64,000 bases of DNA, taken from NCBI GenBank assembly GCA_031002005.1, contig CM061918.1:39684947-39748946 (forward strand), given 5' to 3'. Positions 1 through 9,367 of this stretch are shown here, piece after piece (position 1 is the stretch's first letter; each line of letters opens with the position of its first letter). The notes under the pieces are model-generated. The model was not told the origin of the DNA. It did no database searches and worked only from the letters and a program-made list of their open reading frames with translations. The position numbers and the translations under genes are program-made. This DNA is from Vandiemenella viatica (lineage: Eukaryota > Arthropoda > Insecta > Orthoptera > Morabidae).

Positions 1-1400
1 AAGTCACAGTTAGCAATGGCAATCGGAGAAAATCATTTGCCGACGATGTCAATGAAACAGAACAGACCGCACCACCCCAAATGAAATCGAAAGTTAAGAT
101 GAACTCATGTCAGAAAGTTTTAGAATGTTACGTTGGCCATGCCGGTTTTAAAAATGGCGTCGTCAGCCATACTGTTCTTGACCTGTCTACCCATAAGCCA
201 CCGCGACCGCGGGTCTCCTCAAACTTAAGCACACACGACTACATGTGAACTCGGCCGATCACTTCAACAAAATGTTTAAAACATGGCGTCCGGGTCCCTT
301 TTGTTAAACTGACCTACTGACCTAGACAATAGTCTATCTGGAAAAAGAACCTGTTAACTGAGTGCTACCAGAAAATTACAAGATGAAGAGCGTAATGAGA
401 CAAGTGTAGTGATGTGATTGGTTTTGTTTTTAGAGCTTCCAGACCGGTGAAAATGAATTTTGAAAGTTGGTTAATTTAAAAACACATTTGTTTCGCGTAT
501 TGTGATACGTCATCATACGTCACCTGAAAAATATGACTCCTCAAACCTTTAAAATCTCAAGTTAATATTATTTTCAAAGTGTTCCCCAGCTCCTGCAGAG
601 TCCAGTGGTATAAAAATCTTTTAAATCGGTTAAGGCTATCAGAAGTTATAGAATTTCGAAAATTTACTGTTTTCCTAGCTTGTGCAACCGAAACTTCACT
701 TTTTATTTAAAAAAAGTTGTGGCCTGAAACTAAATTTAAATCGAACCTTTATCTAATTTAAGTACTTTAGGAAAGTTTTTAGTTCGTGAAATATGTTAGC
801 CGAAGAGAAATTATATTTTGAAAGTTCGTGGCTACGACGCCATCACCCAGTTGACTGTTATTTACTTATATCTTCTATTTATTAGTTGATGTTTATCGGA
901 AACTTAAGGAATATTGACTGGCTGGTTATTTTACTTGGTTACATCTACTTTTAAAGCTCAAACTGTTTAGATGTGGTGGAATTAAATAATGAACTAACTC
1001 CCATGTGGAGATGCTTTAAAATTCATATTTACTGTTTTAAATCGGTCTGGAACTGCAAGTTATTAGTGAGTTTAATATCAGATGGTGAAATTCTAATTAT
1101 TGAAGTGCTTTACAGTGTTTAATTTAGTGGAATATTAGTGTTATGGTAGTGTAAACAACTTGTGTATTTTACTTCAGGATTCTTATGGATTACGCTCATT
1201 TAGGTAAGTTTATGGTTTATATTTTACTAGAAACTTCTTATTTATGGTCGTTATGTGTAGTTTATTTACTTTTCTGAACTTAAAATGTTGTTATCTCGAT
1301 TTGAAACTGTGGTATCGTGTACTGATGTTAACCTCAAACTTTGCCGGATCGTGACTGAATATCGAAAATAGAGAGTAAGGTAGCTTACATTCCGCAGTTA
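1..1400 (+). repeat. Copy A of a diverged duplicated segment
   Basis: This segment aligns by eye, in the same order and orientation, with about 4560-5920. Shared landmarks are the 'aaaatcttttaaatcggtt' block (612 and 5120), 'ctacttttaaagctc' (945 and 5456), the 'ttatggattacgctcattt' block (1183 and 5697) and the 'aaggtagctta' block (1378 and 5884). Divergence is considerable, with many indels. It could be a tandem duplication of a promoter plus first exon, or two copies of an unknown repeat. No long ORF is present. Confidence 0.6.
1185..1203 (+). CDS. Candidate short first coding exon with splice donor (copy A)
   Basis: An ATG opens six codons (M-D-Y-A-H-L) plus one base and then reads straight into G|GTAAGT, a consensus 5' splice site at 1204. 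The same block is among the best-conserved parts of the duplicated segment. In copy B (5699-5717) the donor reads GTTAGT, a weaker site. No partner exon was identified, so the product is unknown. Conservation of so short a string may be chance or part of a repeat. Confidence 0.25.
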
Positions 1401-1494
1401 CACCTTATGTAATGGAACTGACGGATGAAGACTTCGACTATAAAATAAAATAAAAATGATGTGTTGAGGTTAACTATAAAGTAGGCTTGCAACG

Positions 1495-1590
1495 AATATT
1501 CGGCAACTATTCGGTATTCGGCCACTTTTTTACTATTCGGCCGAATACCGAATATCTAGGTACAATTCGGCCGAATACCGAATACTTATG
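1495..1590. repeat. Left subterminal array of ATTCGG/CCGAAT palindromes in hAT-1
   Basis: About nine ATTCGG or CCGAAT hexamers fall within 95 bp, in both orientations, including two ATTCGGCCGAAT palindromes. The right end (about 3008-3105) has about eight more. Subterminal repeats are known transposase-binding sites in hAT elements such as Ac; this role is inferred here. Confidence 0.9.
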
Positions 1591-1783
1591 ATTTTTTTTA
1601 GTTAGATAATTGCCTAAAATAAAACGAATGATTCATTGCATGGTAATGTATTTAACTAATAATTACAAAAAATAATCGTGCATGGTCAACTTACACGATG
1701 TCAAAGCAAACAAAAATATTATAAATACCTATTCACTGGAATCATCACAATTGAAATTTAGGAGTGGAAGATTGTGTAAATAC

Positions 1784-2660
1784 TCATTTTTCTGCATTGT
1801 CAGGTAGTATTTTACTTATTTTCTTCTCGTAGACATTTCCAGCTTCAGAGAAAAGCCGCTCCGAATAAACACTGCTTCCTGGCACGGACAAGTATTTTGA
1901 TGCAAGCTTTGTCAAACACGGAAATTTCTCTCTTCTTGCTTGCCACCAAATGTACGGATTATCATGCCGTGATATACTATTAATTTTTAAATAAACATCA
2001 ATTTCAGTTTCAACTGCATTTTTTTCTTGTGATGTTCCTGCATTGATCGTACTTTTCTTTGTAACAATCTCTTCAAAACAATCCAAAAAAGATGAGTGTG
2101 TACTCTGACTGTGAACTGACTCTTTCGTCATCCTCTTGGACTGAATAGGGGACGAATTCACACTGCCGTCGCTGCTTGTTTCACATTACGTCTTTAGACC
2201 ATTGATTAAAATATACTGCCTTGCTTTTTCTCTTTGCAGTTGACTGGTGAAAACATTCACTTTGAAGCGAGGGTCCAAAGCGGTTGCCGACAAATAATAT
2301 TTATTTGTGTGCAATGTCTTCAAATCGTTCGTTCAACCCTTGTTGCTTGGCTTAAGTTGGCTGTTAGCTCTGATGTGCTAGTTTTATCGCAATATCATGT
2401 TAGAGTAACAACATACGGAATAATTTCAGAAATTAATGCATATACGGAACTGGTGATTTTTGTTAGATCTCCAAATGGTTTTAGTAACCTCAAAAGTTGC
2501 TATAAAAGCTCCCATTGAGCAGCAGTCAAGTTGGCAATATTGCACTTCGTGAGATACACTGAAATTGCCCCTTTTTGTTCGGTTAGCCTTTCAAACATAT
2601 AATATGTGGAATTCCACCGCGTACTGACATCTTGCACCAATTCATTCAACATTTAGTCTA
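1784..2660 (-). pseudogene. hAT transposase, C-terminal part, broken
   Basis: Reading leftwards from about 2640, family landmarks appear in order: QDVSTRWNSTYYM, then an LTAAQWELL-type stretch, an LKPFGDLT-like helix, a TALDPRFK motif (about 2265), and the C-terminal dimerisation domain ending PCLTKLASKYLSVPGSS-YSERLFS (about 1850-1930). These are hallmarks of hAT (RNase H-like) transposases. The frame is interrupted: stops occur in the 2400-2520 stretch, a frame change lies near 2330, and there is an in-frame TAA near 2188. Only the last 125 codons (1784-2161) are open. The protein would have cut and joined DNA at the terminal repeats; it cannot be functional here. Confidence 0.85.
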
Positions 2661-3121
2661 CATGCCCTTCTCACAGACTTAAAAACAAGGTATGAGGATG
2701 TTGTGATTATGAAAATTACTATCGTATTATGTAGGGGGCAGTTCAGAAAGTGGTATCAGCAATTCGGTCTTAAGAAGATTATACCAATTGCTTATCCCGT
2801 ATTATGAACTATCGTTAGAAAGCTTTTCCAACTTCACACCTCATTGGGTGTTATTCTTAAGAAGAAAAAAAAAGTAATGTCATAAATAATCCAACGTAGA
2901 TACTTGAGGCCATACTTCAAGCTTGTTAAAACAGGCATAGAGTGGTGGGAGGTAACTCTGCTTTAACAGGCAGGCGAGACACAAGCACAGCAATACAGAT
3001 TTTGGCTCACTCCGGCCGAATACTTTTGCCGAATATTCGGCTATTCGGCCAGGAAGTCTACCGAATATTCGGTATTCGGCGTATGGCCGAATATACTATT
3101 CGTTGCAAGTCTACTATAAAG

Positions 3122-3481
3122 TGTTGAGGAGCATTAGAATGAATATAATGAGTTGAAAAGAAATAATGTGTTGCTATGATAGAATAAATGTGTTATGAGT
3201 TAAGAAGTAAAATATCATATAGAGAGGGAACAGCAGGGCAGTCAAGACTCAGTTCATGTGAATAAGGCCACGATCCAGGCATTGCCTTTAAATGATACTG
3301 AAAAGGTTCAGGATTTGGTTCACACAGGCATAGCTGAGGTCCAGGTAGAACCTTTAAACGACTCTGTTATTACATCTCATAGCCTAGATATGAATATATT
3401 CAAGATGAAGTTAAGTGGAGAGAAGTTATTACTTATGGGGAGAATATAATGTAATATATTGAAGAAATAAAATAAAAATGA
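3122..3481 (+). other. Unassigned stretch between hAT-1 and the PDI-like fragment
   Basis: This is the continuation of the pre-insertion host sequence. A 63-codon open frame (3258-3449) contains a twice-used PLND motif (LPLNDTE and EPLNDS) but matches no family I recognise, and there is no splice or promoter support. Confidence 0.3.
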
Positions 3482-3742
3482 AGCTGTGATGGTGATGCTA
3501 GATTAGCAAGAAACAATGGCGTCCCAGTCGTATTAGCGAAAGTTGATTGTACTGGTCCAGGGTACCAAACATGTGATTTAAATAATGTTGCAGGTTATCC
3601 AACAGTAAAATTGTTCAAAAAAGATCGGTCTTATGAAGAATACAATGTACCAAGGGCAGTTAATGGAATTTTTAACTATTTGAATGGTATGCTTGGTAAA
3701 CAGGCGGAGGCTATGACAGTTGAAGATGATGTTAATAAATAA
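3482..3742 (+). pseudogene. Protein disulfide-isomerase (PDIA3/ERp57-like) thioredoxin-domain fragment
   Basis: The 86-codon frame ending in TAA contains the thioredoxin-fold signature of PDIA3-type ER oxidoreductases: VVLAKVDCT, then TC, then V-GYPTVKLF, followed by the -PRAVNGIFNYL helix. Family members catalyse disulfide exchange on glycoproteins in the ER lumen. The piece starts after the place where the CxxC active site would be (a stop lies directly upstream) and ends shortly after the first domain. It therefore has no catalytic cysteines, signal peptide or KDEL tail. No clear splice acceptor or donor bounds it. It is most likely a pseudogene fragment; an orphan exon is the alternative. 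Confidence 0.7.
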
Positions 3743-4555
3743 CAGTCGTTTACTATAGCAATCTAAGTACCATACTAATGGTATGGACAATACTGTAGTG
3801 TAATATACTTATTGTAGTTTTGGTTTTTTTTAATTATTGGTAAGTGATAAGGATGGTAACTTGGTGTAACAATGTGTGTTACAGACAATGTGCAGTTTCA
3901 ACCAGTTGCTACTCATGGAAATACAACTAAGAAATTACATCAAGCCATCGGTCCTCGTTTTATATATATAAAAATGTTTGCTAGTCAATGAAATGTAAGC
4001 TCTCCTAACTTCAAAAAGGTAACATTTACCGAAACAAGTTTACCATAACCATTTATACTTGTATTGATGGCAAATGGTATGGTAAACTTGGGGGGGGGGG
4101 CTGTAGGATAACACAAAGGTTATCCCAGAATACATATTTTAATGTCATTTTATATCTTTGTAATGTTAGAGTTCCATGGCCTGTTGGTACTACTTTTTGA
4201 AACGGTTTCCATAACAATAAGACTGATAGAGATACAACTAGAAGATGGCCTAACACGGCACTAAGGAGAGCCCGCAAAACAAGTCCGATTATGTATTTAA
4301 AGCGATGTATTTGAAGAAATAAAAGATTGATTTAAATTGTGCAGCATATGAAGGCTAACTGATTAATTATTTGCTTTAGCCGCACACAAGCACAATCATG
4401 ACAAATAAATATAATCACATCGTAAAATGCAACACGGCACTTTTCAAATGATAAGCTGATCATTAAGAAATGCAACAAAGTCCATGTCACGAAAAATATA
4501 TATTCTGAAAATTTCACAAAGTGCAGGAAAAGTCAGTTAGCTAAGGCATCAGAAT
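3743..4555. other. AT-rich stretch without recognisable gene
   Basis: It contains a short (TA)n run near 3960, a hairpin at 4035-4090 and a G homopolymer near 4091-4100. Several short open frames show no family resemblance. Confidence 0.5.
4035..4090. repeat. Near-perfect 20-bp inverted repeat (hairpin)
   Basis: CAAGTTTACCATAACCATTT (4035-4054) pairs with AAATGGTATGGTAAACTTG (4072-4090) with a single bulged base and a 17-nt loop. It directly precedes a run of about ten G. It could be the remnant of a small palindromic MITE. Confidence 0.8.
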
Positions 4556-4559
4556 AAAC

Positions 4560-5920
4560 GTCACACATAAGATGAAGTAATGAAGCAGAACAGACTCGCT
4601 AAACCCCGGTCGGAAAATAATGTTCTCCTATTGAAGTAACACATGTCTAACAAAAGTTCAGTTTTCTAAAGATGGCCTCCCTGACACACCCGCCATCACG
4701 GTTTCCGGTTACCCATGAACGCCCGCGTGCCGAGAGCACCAAATTTCGTTTAACACTCTACGTGTTAACCCAACCATAGACTTCGGAATACTGCCAGGAG
4801 ACCGGTGTCCGGACCTTCCTATATTGAAAAATACAAAAAACCGCAAGAGTCAACAGGTATTATACTTTCTATTTAAGCTGAGGGCTTCCAGAAAATCACA
4901 AAATGTAGAGTGTGTTTCAACAAGTGCTGTGCTATTTGTACTTTTCCTCTCAGTGCTTTCAAACCGGTGTAAACTATTTTCAAAATTGGTGTAATAGGAA
5001 AGCTAGCCGACTTCGAAAATGCAAATCATCACTTCCGGAAAGTGACCTTCCTGATTTTCCGAATATCAAGTTTAAACTATTACCAAACTGTTCTTGTGGT
5101 CCTGCTGATTTCAAAAAGGTAAAAATCTTTTAAATCGGTTGAGTGGTTCAAAAGTTAATAATTTTTCTAAAATCGGTACTTTTTCAACTTTACACAATTT
5201 TGCTAATTTTTTTTATTTACAGCACGTATGGCCCGGATACTACTTTCAAAACCTTTCTTTAATTTGTTCAAGTGATTCCCAAATTGTTTTTAGCTCCTGA
5301 AATATGTTTGCCGGTACAAAATTCTATTTAAAAGTTGGCTGTAATTACGTCGTAGATTTACGATTTTCAACTTATTTATATCTTTTATTAAACGGTTAAC
5401 AGCTATTTGAAACTTAAAGAATGTTAATGTGACTGTTATTTGGTATTATTAAATCTACTTTTAAAGCTCGGAAATTACTTAACTGGATTGAAATCTATTA
5501 TCAAAGTTGGCACATGTTCGATCTGTTTTAAAAGTCATATTTACTGTTTTAAATCTATCTGAAACTACAAGTTACTCGTGGATTTTACTTTCAACAGTAG
5601 AATTATTATTATAAAAGTGCTTTACCGCGGCAAGATGTGTGGAATATTAGTGATATGGTTGCTTAACCAAATCTGTTAACCTGCAATTTTGTATACTTAT
5701 GGATTACGCTCATTTTGGTTAGTTTACAAGTGCTGTTTTATTGGAAACTGTTTATTTATTACTATTATGTCCTGTTTATTTATGTTTCTTGCTTGGAGGT
5801 GTTGTTGATTCGATTTTTGGCTGCAGTATCTTGTGTCAATGTTAACCCCCAAATTTCGTCGGTTCTTGAAAATACCAAGATTAAGGTAGCTTAAATATTC
5901 TTTATTTTCAATTTGTCTTG
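4560..5920 (+). repeat. Copy B of the diverged duplicated segment
   Basis: Collinear with 1-1400 (landmarks under copy A). The short ATG block is at 5699-5717 and its donor has changed to GTTAGT. The copies are about 4.5 kb apart; the intervening DNA includes hAT-1 (1.6 kb), so the original spacing was about 2.9 kb. Confidence 0.6.
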
Positions 5921-6147
5921 TCAAATTCTATAAGAATCAATCATTAGATTGTGGCACCACAGTAATGATAGAATCACAAAGATTTAGGTCAAATTTTTTT
6001 CAACAACAGAAATACAAGCTCTTTTACACAACCGATAACATACATGTCCTGTAATTTTTATGTTGAAGGAATTAAAAACTACTTGTATGATGAAAGAAAT
6101 GGCAGACACTAGTGGATGGTATGTAGAAAAATGCTTTTTTATTTGCC

Positions 6148-6872
6148 TTGCTATATTTTAATCCAATGAATAGAAAACTTTCAGAGCTGGATAGGAAAAT
6201 TTCAGAACAGGACGAAAAAATCAGTGAGATTGGCAAAACAATCAGAAAGATGGGTGAAAAGATTAAGACCCTTCAGACTCTGCCTATAAAAACAGAAAGG
6301 CTAAATGGTGGGATTGATAGGGTAGATAAAAGGGATGTTTGGATGGTTGCAACAGGTGACAGAAGAAAAATGGTTAGCAGGAAGAAGGTGCCAGATTCTT
6401 TAGATTTTGTGGAGATAAATAGGTTTGATTGTAACTAGAGTCAGATGGGGAAGAGACTCATGTAGATGAAGGAATAGGTAAGGTATAGCAAGCATCTAGG
6501 AATAGAGGTGTAGAAGGAAAAAATAAAAATAAAAAAGTTCTGCTCTTAGGTAGTAGCCAGTTGAGAGGTGTAGGCCCTCTTCTGCAGGATTAATCAGGCA
6601 CTGGTTACCAGGTCACAAGTTTTTTCAATCCTAGTGCCCCATTGTGGCAGTTAATATAAGATACATGAGAAGGATGGAGTAGTGATAGTGGGAGATGTGG
6701 GCAATAGTATCAACAGGAACACAAGTTATAATATAAAGAGTAATCTGAAGAAGGTGGTGAAGAAGGAACAGCATACTAGGTTGGAGTTCATCCTATACTA
6801 CTATCTAGGCCTTAAGACTGAAATAAAATTTCAATCTCAAAATCATTCTAGATTCAAAACTGGGTGCAGTTA
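6148..6872 (+). pseudogene. LINE ORF1 relic: coiled coil plus SGNH/esterase-like domain (CR1-like)
   Basis: The first open stretch (6148-6438, 96 codons) has a heptad-rich coiled coil (KLSELDRKISEQDEKISEI...). After a stop the homology continues near 6535 with KVLLLGSSQLRGVGPLL, resembling the first block of SGNH hydrolases with the nucleophile serine in GSS. Near 6680 follow VIVGDVGNSINR and a helix running to 6872. ORF1 proteins with a coiled coil and an esterase domain are known in CR1-type LINEs. The frame is broken at least twice (near 6437 and 6590). ORF2 pieces of what may be the same family occur at 23400, 28090, 40552, 43218, 53150 and 55440; this pairing is inferred. Confidence 0.55.
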
Positions 6873-7049
6873 AAATGATGTCTGGTCTATAAGAAATAGT
6901 TACATAGTATTAACATGTTCTGTGTAAATCCTTTTAATCTACAATATAGGGTGTCACACAGAATTAAAATTATCTTTGCATCAGAGCTAATATTTAATAC
7001 TGATATTTTATAAATTTGAATGGAGGCTTTACTGGTGTAATAACTATAT

Positions 7050-7561
7050 AAAATGTTTTCAGGCCTCCCATTGGGAAAATGCATCAATTTCAAGTGATAT
7101 TTCGAAATAGTTCTCCGATTTAATTTTCTGGCGACGTATGGGGCTTCTCGAGAGTCTGTCCTCACACAGACTGTGCCCAGCAAAAACGGCTGGTGACGTC
7201 AACGTTGCATGTGCCAAGTGCTTGTTGGTGGAGTGGTGGTGGAGAAAGAAGTTTGGTGGGGTGAGTTCGGCATTGGGGCAGGATGCGTGGTGGGGGTGTG
7301 TGCGGTGGAAGGAGTCAGCTGGAGGTCAGAATGTATTCTGTGACTATCTTGATGCCCATTTGATGCCTACTTAACAGACAGATAACAGGATTCCATGCTG
7401 TGCTTAGTAAACAGACACACAGGATATCAGCTAAATGTCGTGTGGTACCCTGTTACCTCTGTGAGCCCGACACTTTGCCAGAAGATGAAATCTGAGAAAG
7501 AGTTCAAAAAATTGCTTCAAATTTATACATTCCCCCCAAATGGGAGGCCTGAGAACATTTT
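7050..7561. mobile_element. MITE-like element with about 55-bp imperfect terminal inverted repeats
   Basis: The left end reads AAAATGTTTTCAGGCCTCCC and the right end is its complement with one mismatch (TTCTC for TTTTC). Similarity continues inward for about 55 bp. The 512-bp interior has no transposase. No clear target duplication is seen, so the superfamily is unassigned. Confidence 0.7.
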
Positions 7562-9316
7562 CTGCATCTATGAATTTTGTTAAATAACTAACCACCATTA
7601 TGTTTATTGCCTGTGTAAAAAATATTAATCATTCTTTACCTTCACCACCTTTTCTTTAAGGGTCAGCTGCCTTTGATGACTTTTGCTCACCATTAGCATG
7701 TTCAAATTTCGAGCTTTGGTTTTACAACCACATGCCATTGATGACGGCGAGCATTTTACGCCTTCTGCGATTCTTACTATGTATTAATGGAGGAAGTGAA
7801 GTGTCACCATATGTCTATGAAATTTCTAAATATGGTCTAAATATGTGTGATAAGTGTATTTTTTGTTTGCAAAACATATACTTTATGAGGTGGAGATTGT
7901 GGACCGTCTTGGCATTTGCTTTGGTGGCTGCAGAAAAGCACCTAATAACCACAGTCGGGATGGGTCTGAATTCATGCCCAGTCCCATTGCACCTCCCCAA
8001 TCCAGTGTGCAATGTCTCAGTGCAGTGAGCCACACTGATGGGTACAAAAATATTAATCACTAGTGTAACCATGTGACCATTTTTTGCGTATCGTCCCCGG
8101 TCTACAATAGTTTCAGTTTTTAGGTTCAAAGGTTATGACAGGTTGACCTGATCTACAAAAATACGAACTTGAGCCGTGTGTCACCCCTAGGGTGAATAAA
8201 ATCTCTTCAGCTTGAAGAATTCAGAAGTATTAATAGATGTAGGTATTAAAGACAGACAGGGACGATCATTGTGTAATTGTTTCAAAGGTCATAAACGCAA
8301 GCTTGCTGAAATACAAACTTGACTTGTATTTGGCATTTAAAGTTCACTCTGCAAAATTTGAAGAATTCATTCTGCTTCGAAAGCATCACATTGTTCTTTT
8401 TTTTATTATTATTAAGGGTGGACATTCGTAATGTAATCTTTTGTCATAGTATCTGTAATGGGCAGAGAAATTAATACAAATTCCAGATTATTAAACAGTT
8501 GAACAACTCCAAAGAAATGAATTGCCAGAATACTCGATTCAGTAATATATTTGGTCTGATTTCCACCTAATAACTAATGTACAGTGAAAATGAACAAAGA
8601 CCATTAACAAAAGTGGTCATTAAAATACGTAAAAGCAGACAAATCATAATGTATAAACTTTTGTCAAGCAACAACAATATCGAAAGTTTTAATTAAATTG
8701 AAATTTAGCCTTAGCCAGAATGACAATTGGCATTCGCAATTACAGCAGAGACCGTAAGTAATTTTAGTTTTTAAAAGTTTTTTTATGTTGTTTTCATTAG
8801 CAACAAGTTACTGAAAAGCAGTTCCATGTTTTTTTCAGCTGTAAAGTTTAGCGATATATTTTTTTTTAACTATGAAATGCTACGAAAACCAAACTCAATG
8901 ATTGTATTATAGCAATTGATTTTGTAGCAGTTGCTTAGCTATTAAATTGTGGACATAATCTCGAATTTCTTCTAATGGTATCGCTGGTGGCTGTTACTTT
9001 GCGAGCGAAAGCTGACACGTGACACCGTTCTCCAGCCAATAGCTGTCGAGGTGAGTGAGTGAGCTTGAGAAATTATATAGTAGATTGCTACCTTGCAACC
9101 CCTTAAATTATTTGTAAGTTCTAAAAATAATGGCACAGGACTGTAAATAAAAAAAAGGCTAGGGAAAATCTCTGAAGGATTAGAGTTGTTTTATCAAACT
9201 AAAACACACAGGATTTTAGGTAACTCTTTAATAAAGCAAAAAAATAATCAATCAAAACAGGGAAAGATGTTTGAGATTCAGTAAATAAAAGTTGTGAATA
9301 ATTTTGAAATGCTTAC
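7562..9316. other. Unassigned AT-rich stretch
   Basis: Overlapping short frames around 7730-8130 on both strands look like chance. At about 9016-9046 a CACGTG E-box (in ACACGTGACA) lies about 20 bp before a CCAAT box. This is a possible promoter module, but with no identified transcript. Confidence 0.35.
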
Positions 9317-9367
9317 AGTATCAGTGTGAAGACACTCCTCATTAAACGACATCCAAGATTCATCATC
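9317..9367 (-). CDS. Exon of an unrecognised minus-strand gene (most 3' exon seen)
   Basis: On the minus strand, TTTTCTTTTACAG| is a textbook acceptor. It leads into 17 codons (DDESWMSFNEECLHTDT) and then |GTAAGC. The length is 51 bp, phase 0 at both ends. It belongs in style and strand with the exons at 11872, 13921 and 15632: all are short and acidic or charged, have consensus splice sites, and keep phase 0. The product is not recognised. Because the exon ends in a donor, at least one more exon should lie further left, but I could not find it. Confidence 0.6.

Larger units (their letters stand above)
1482..3113 (-). mobile_element. hAT transposon (hAT-1), internally deleted, with intact ends
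   Basis: The ends are inverted: TAGGCTTGCAACGAAT on the left and its complement with one mismatch on the right. Both sides are flanked by the identical 8-bp target duplication CTATAAAG (1474-1481 and 3114-3121), which fits the hAT preference nTnnnnAn. Length is 1632 bp. The inside holds a minus-strand transposase C-terminal relic. The subterminal zones (about 1495-1590 and 3008-3105) are packed with ATTCGG/CCGAAT hexamers, roughly 17 in all, several fused as ATTCGGCCGAAT palindromes. The N-terminal BED finger and most of the catalytic region are missing. Confidence 0.93.

Noticed and set aside
8720..8762. Plus-strand mini-exon MTIGIRNYSRD|GTAAGT
   Set aside because: Too short, isolated, and no conserved second copy.
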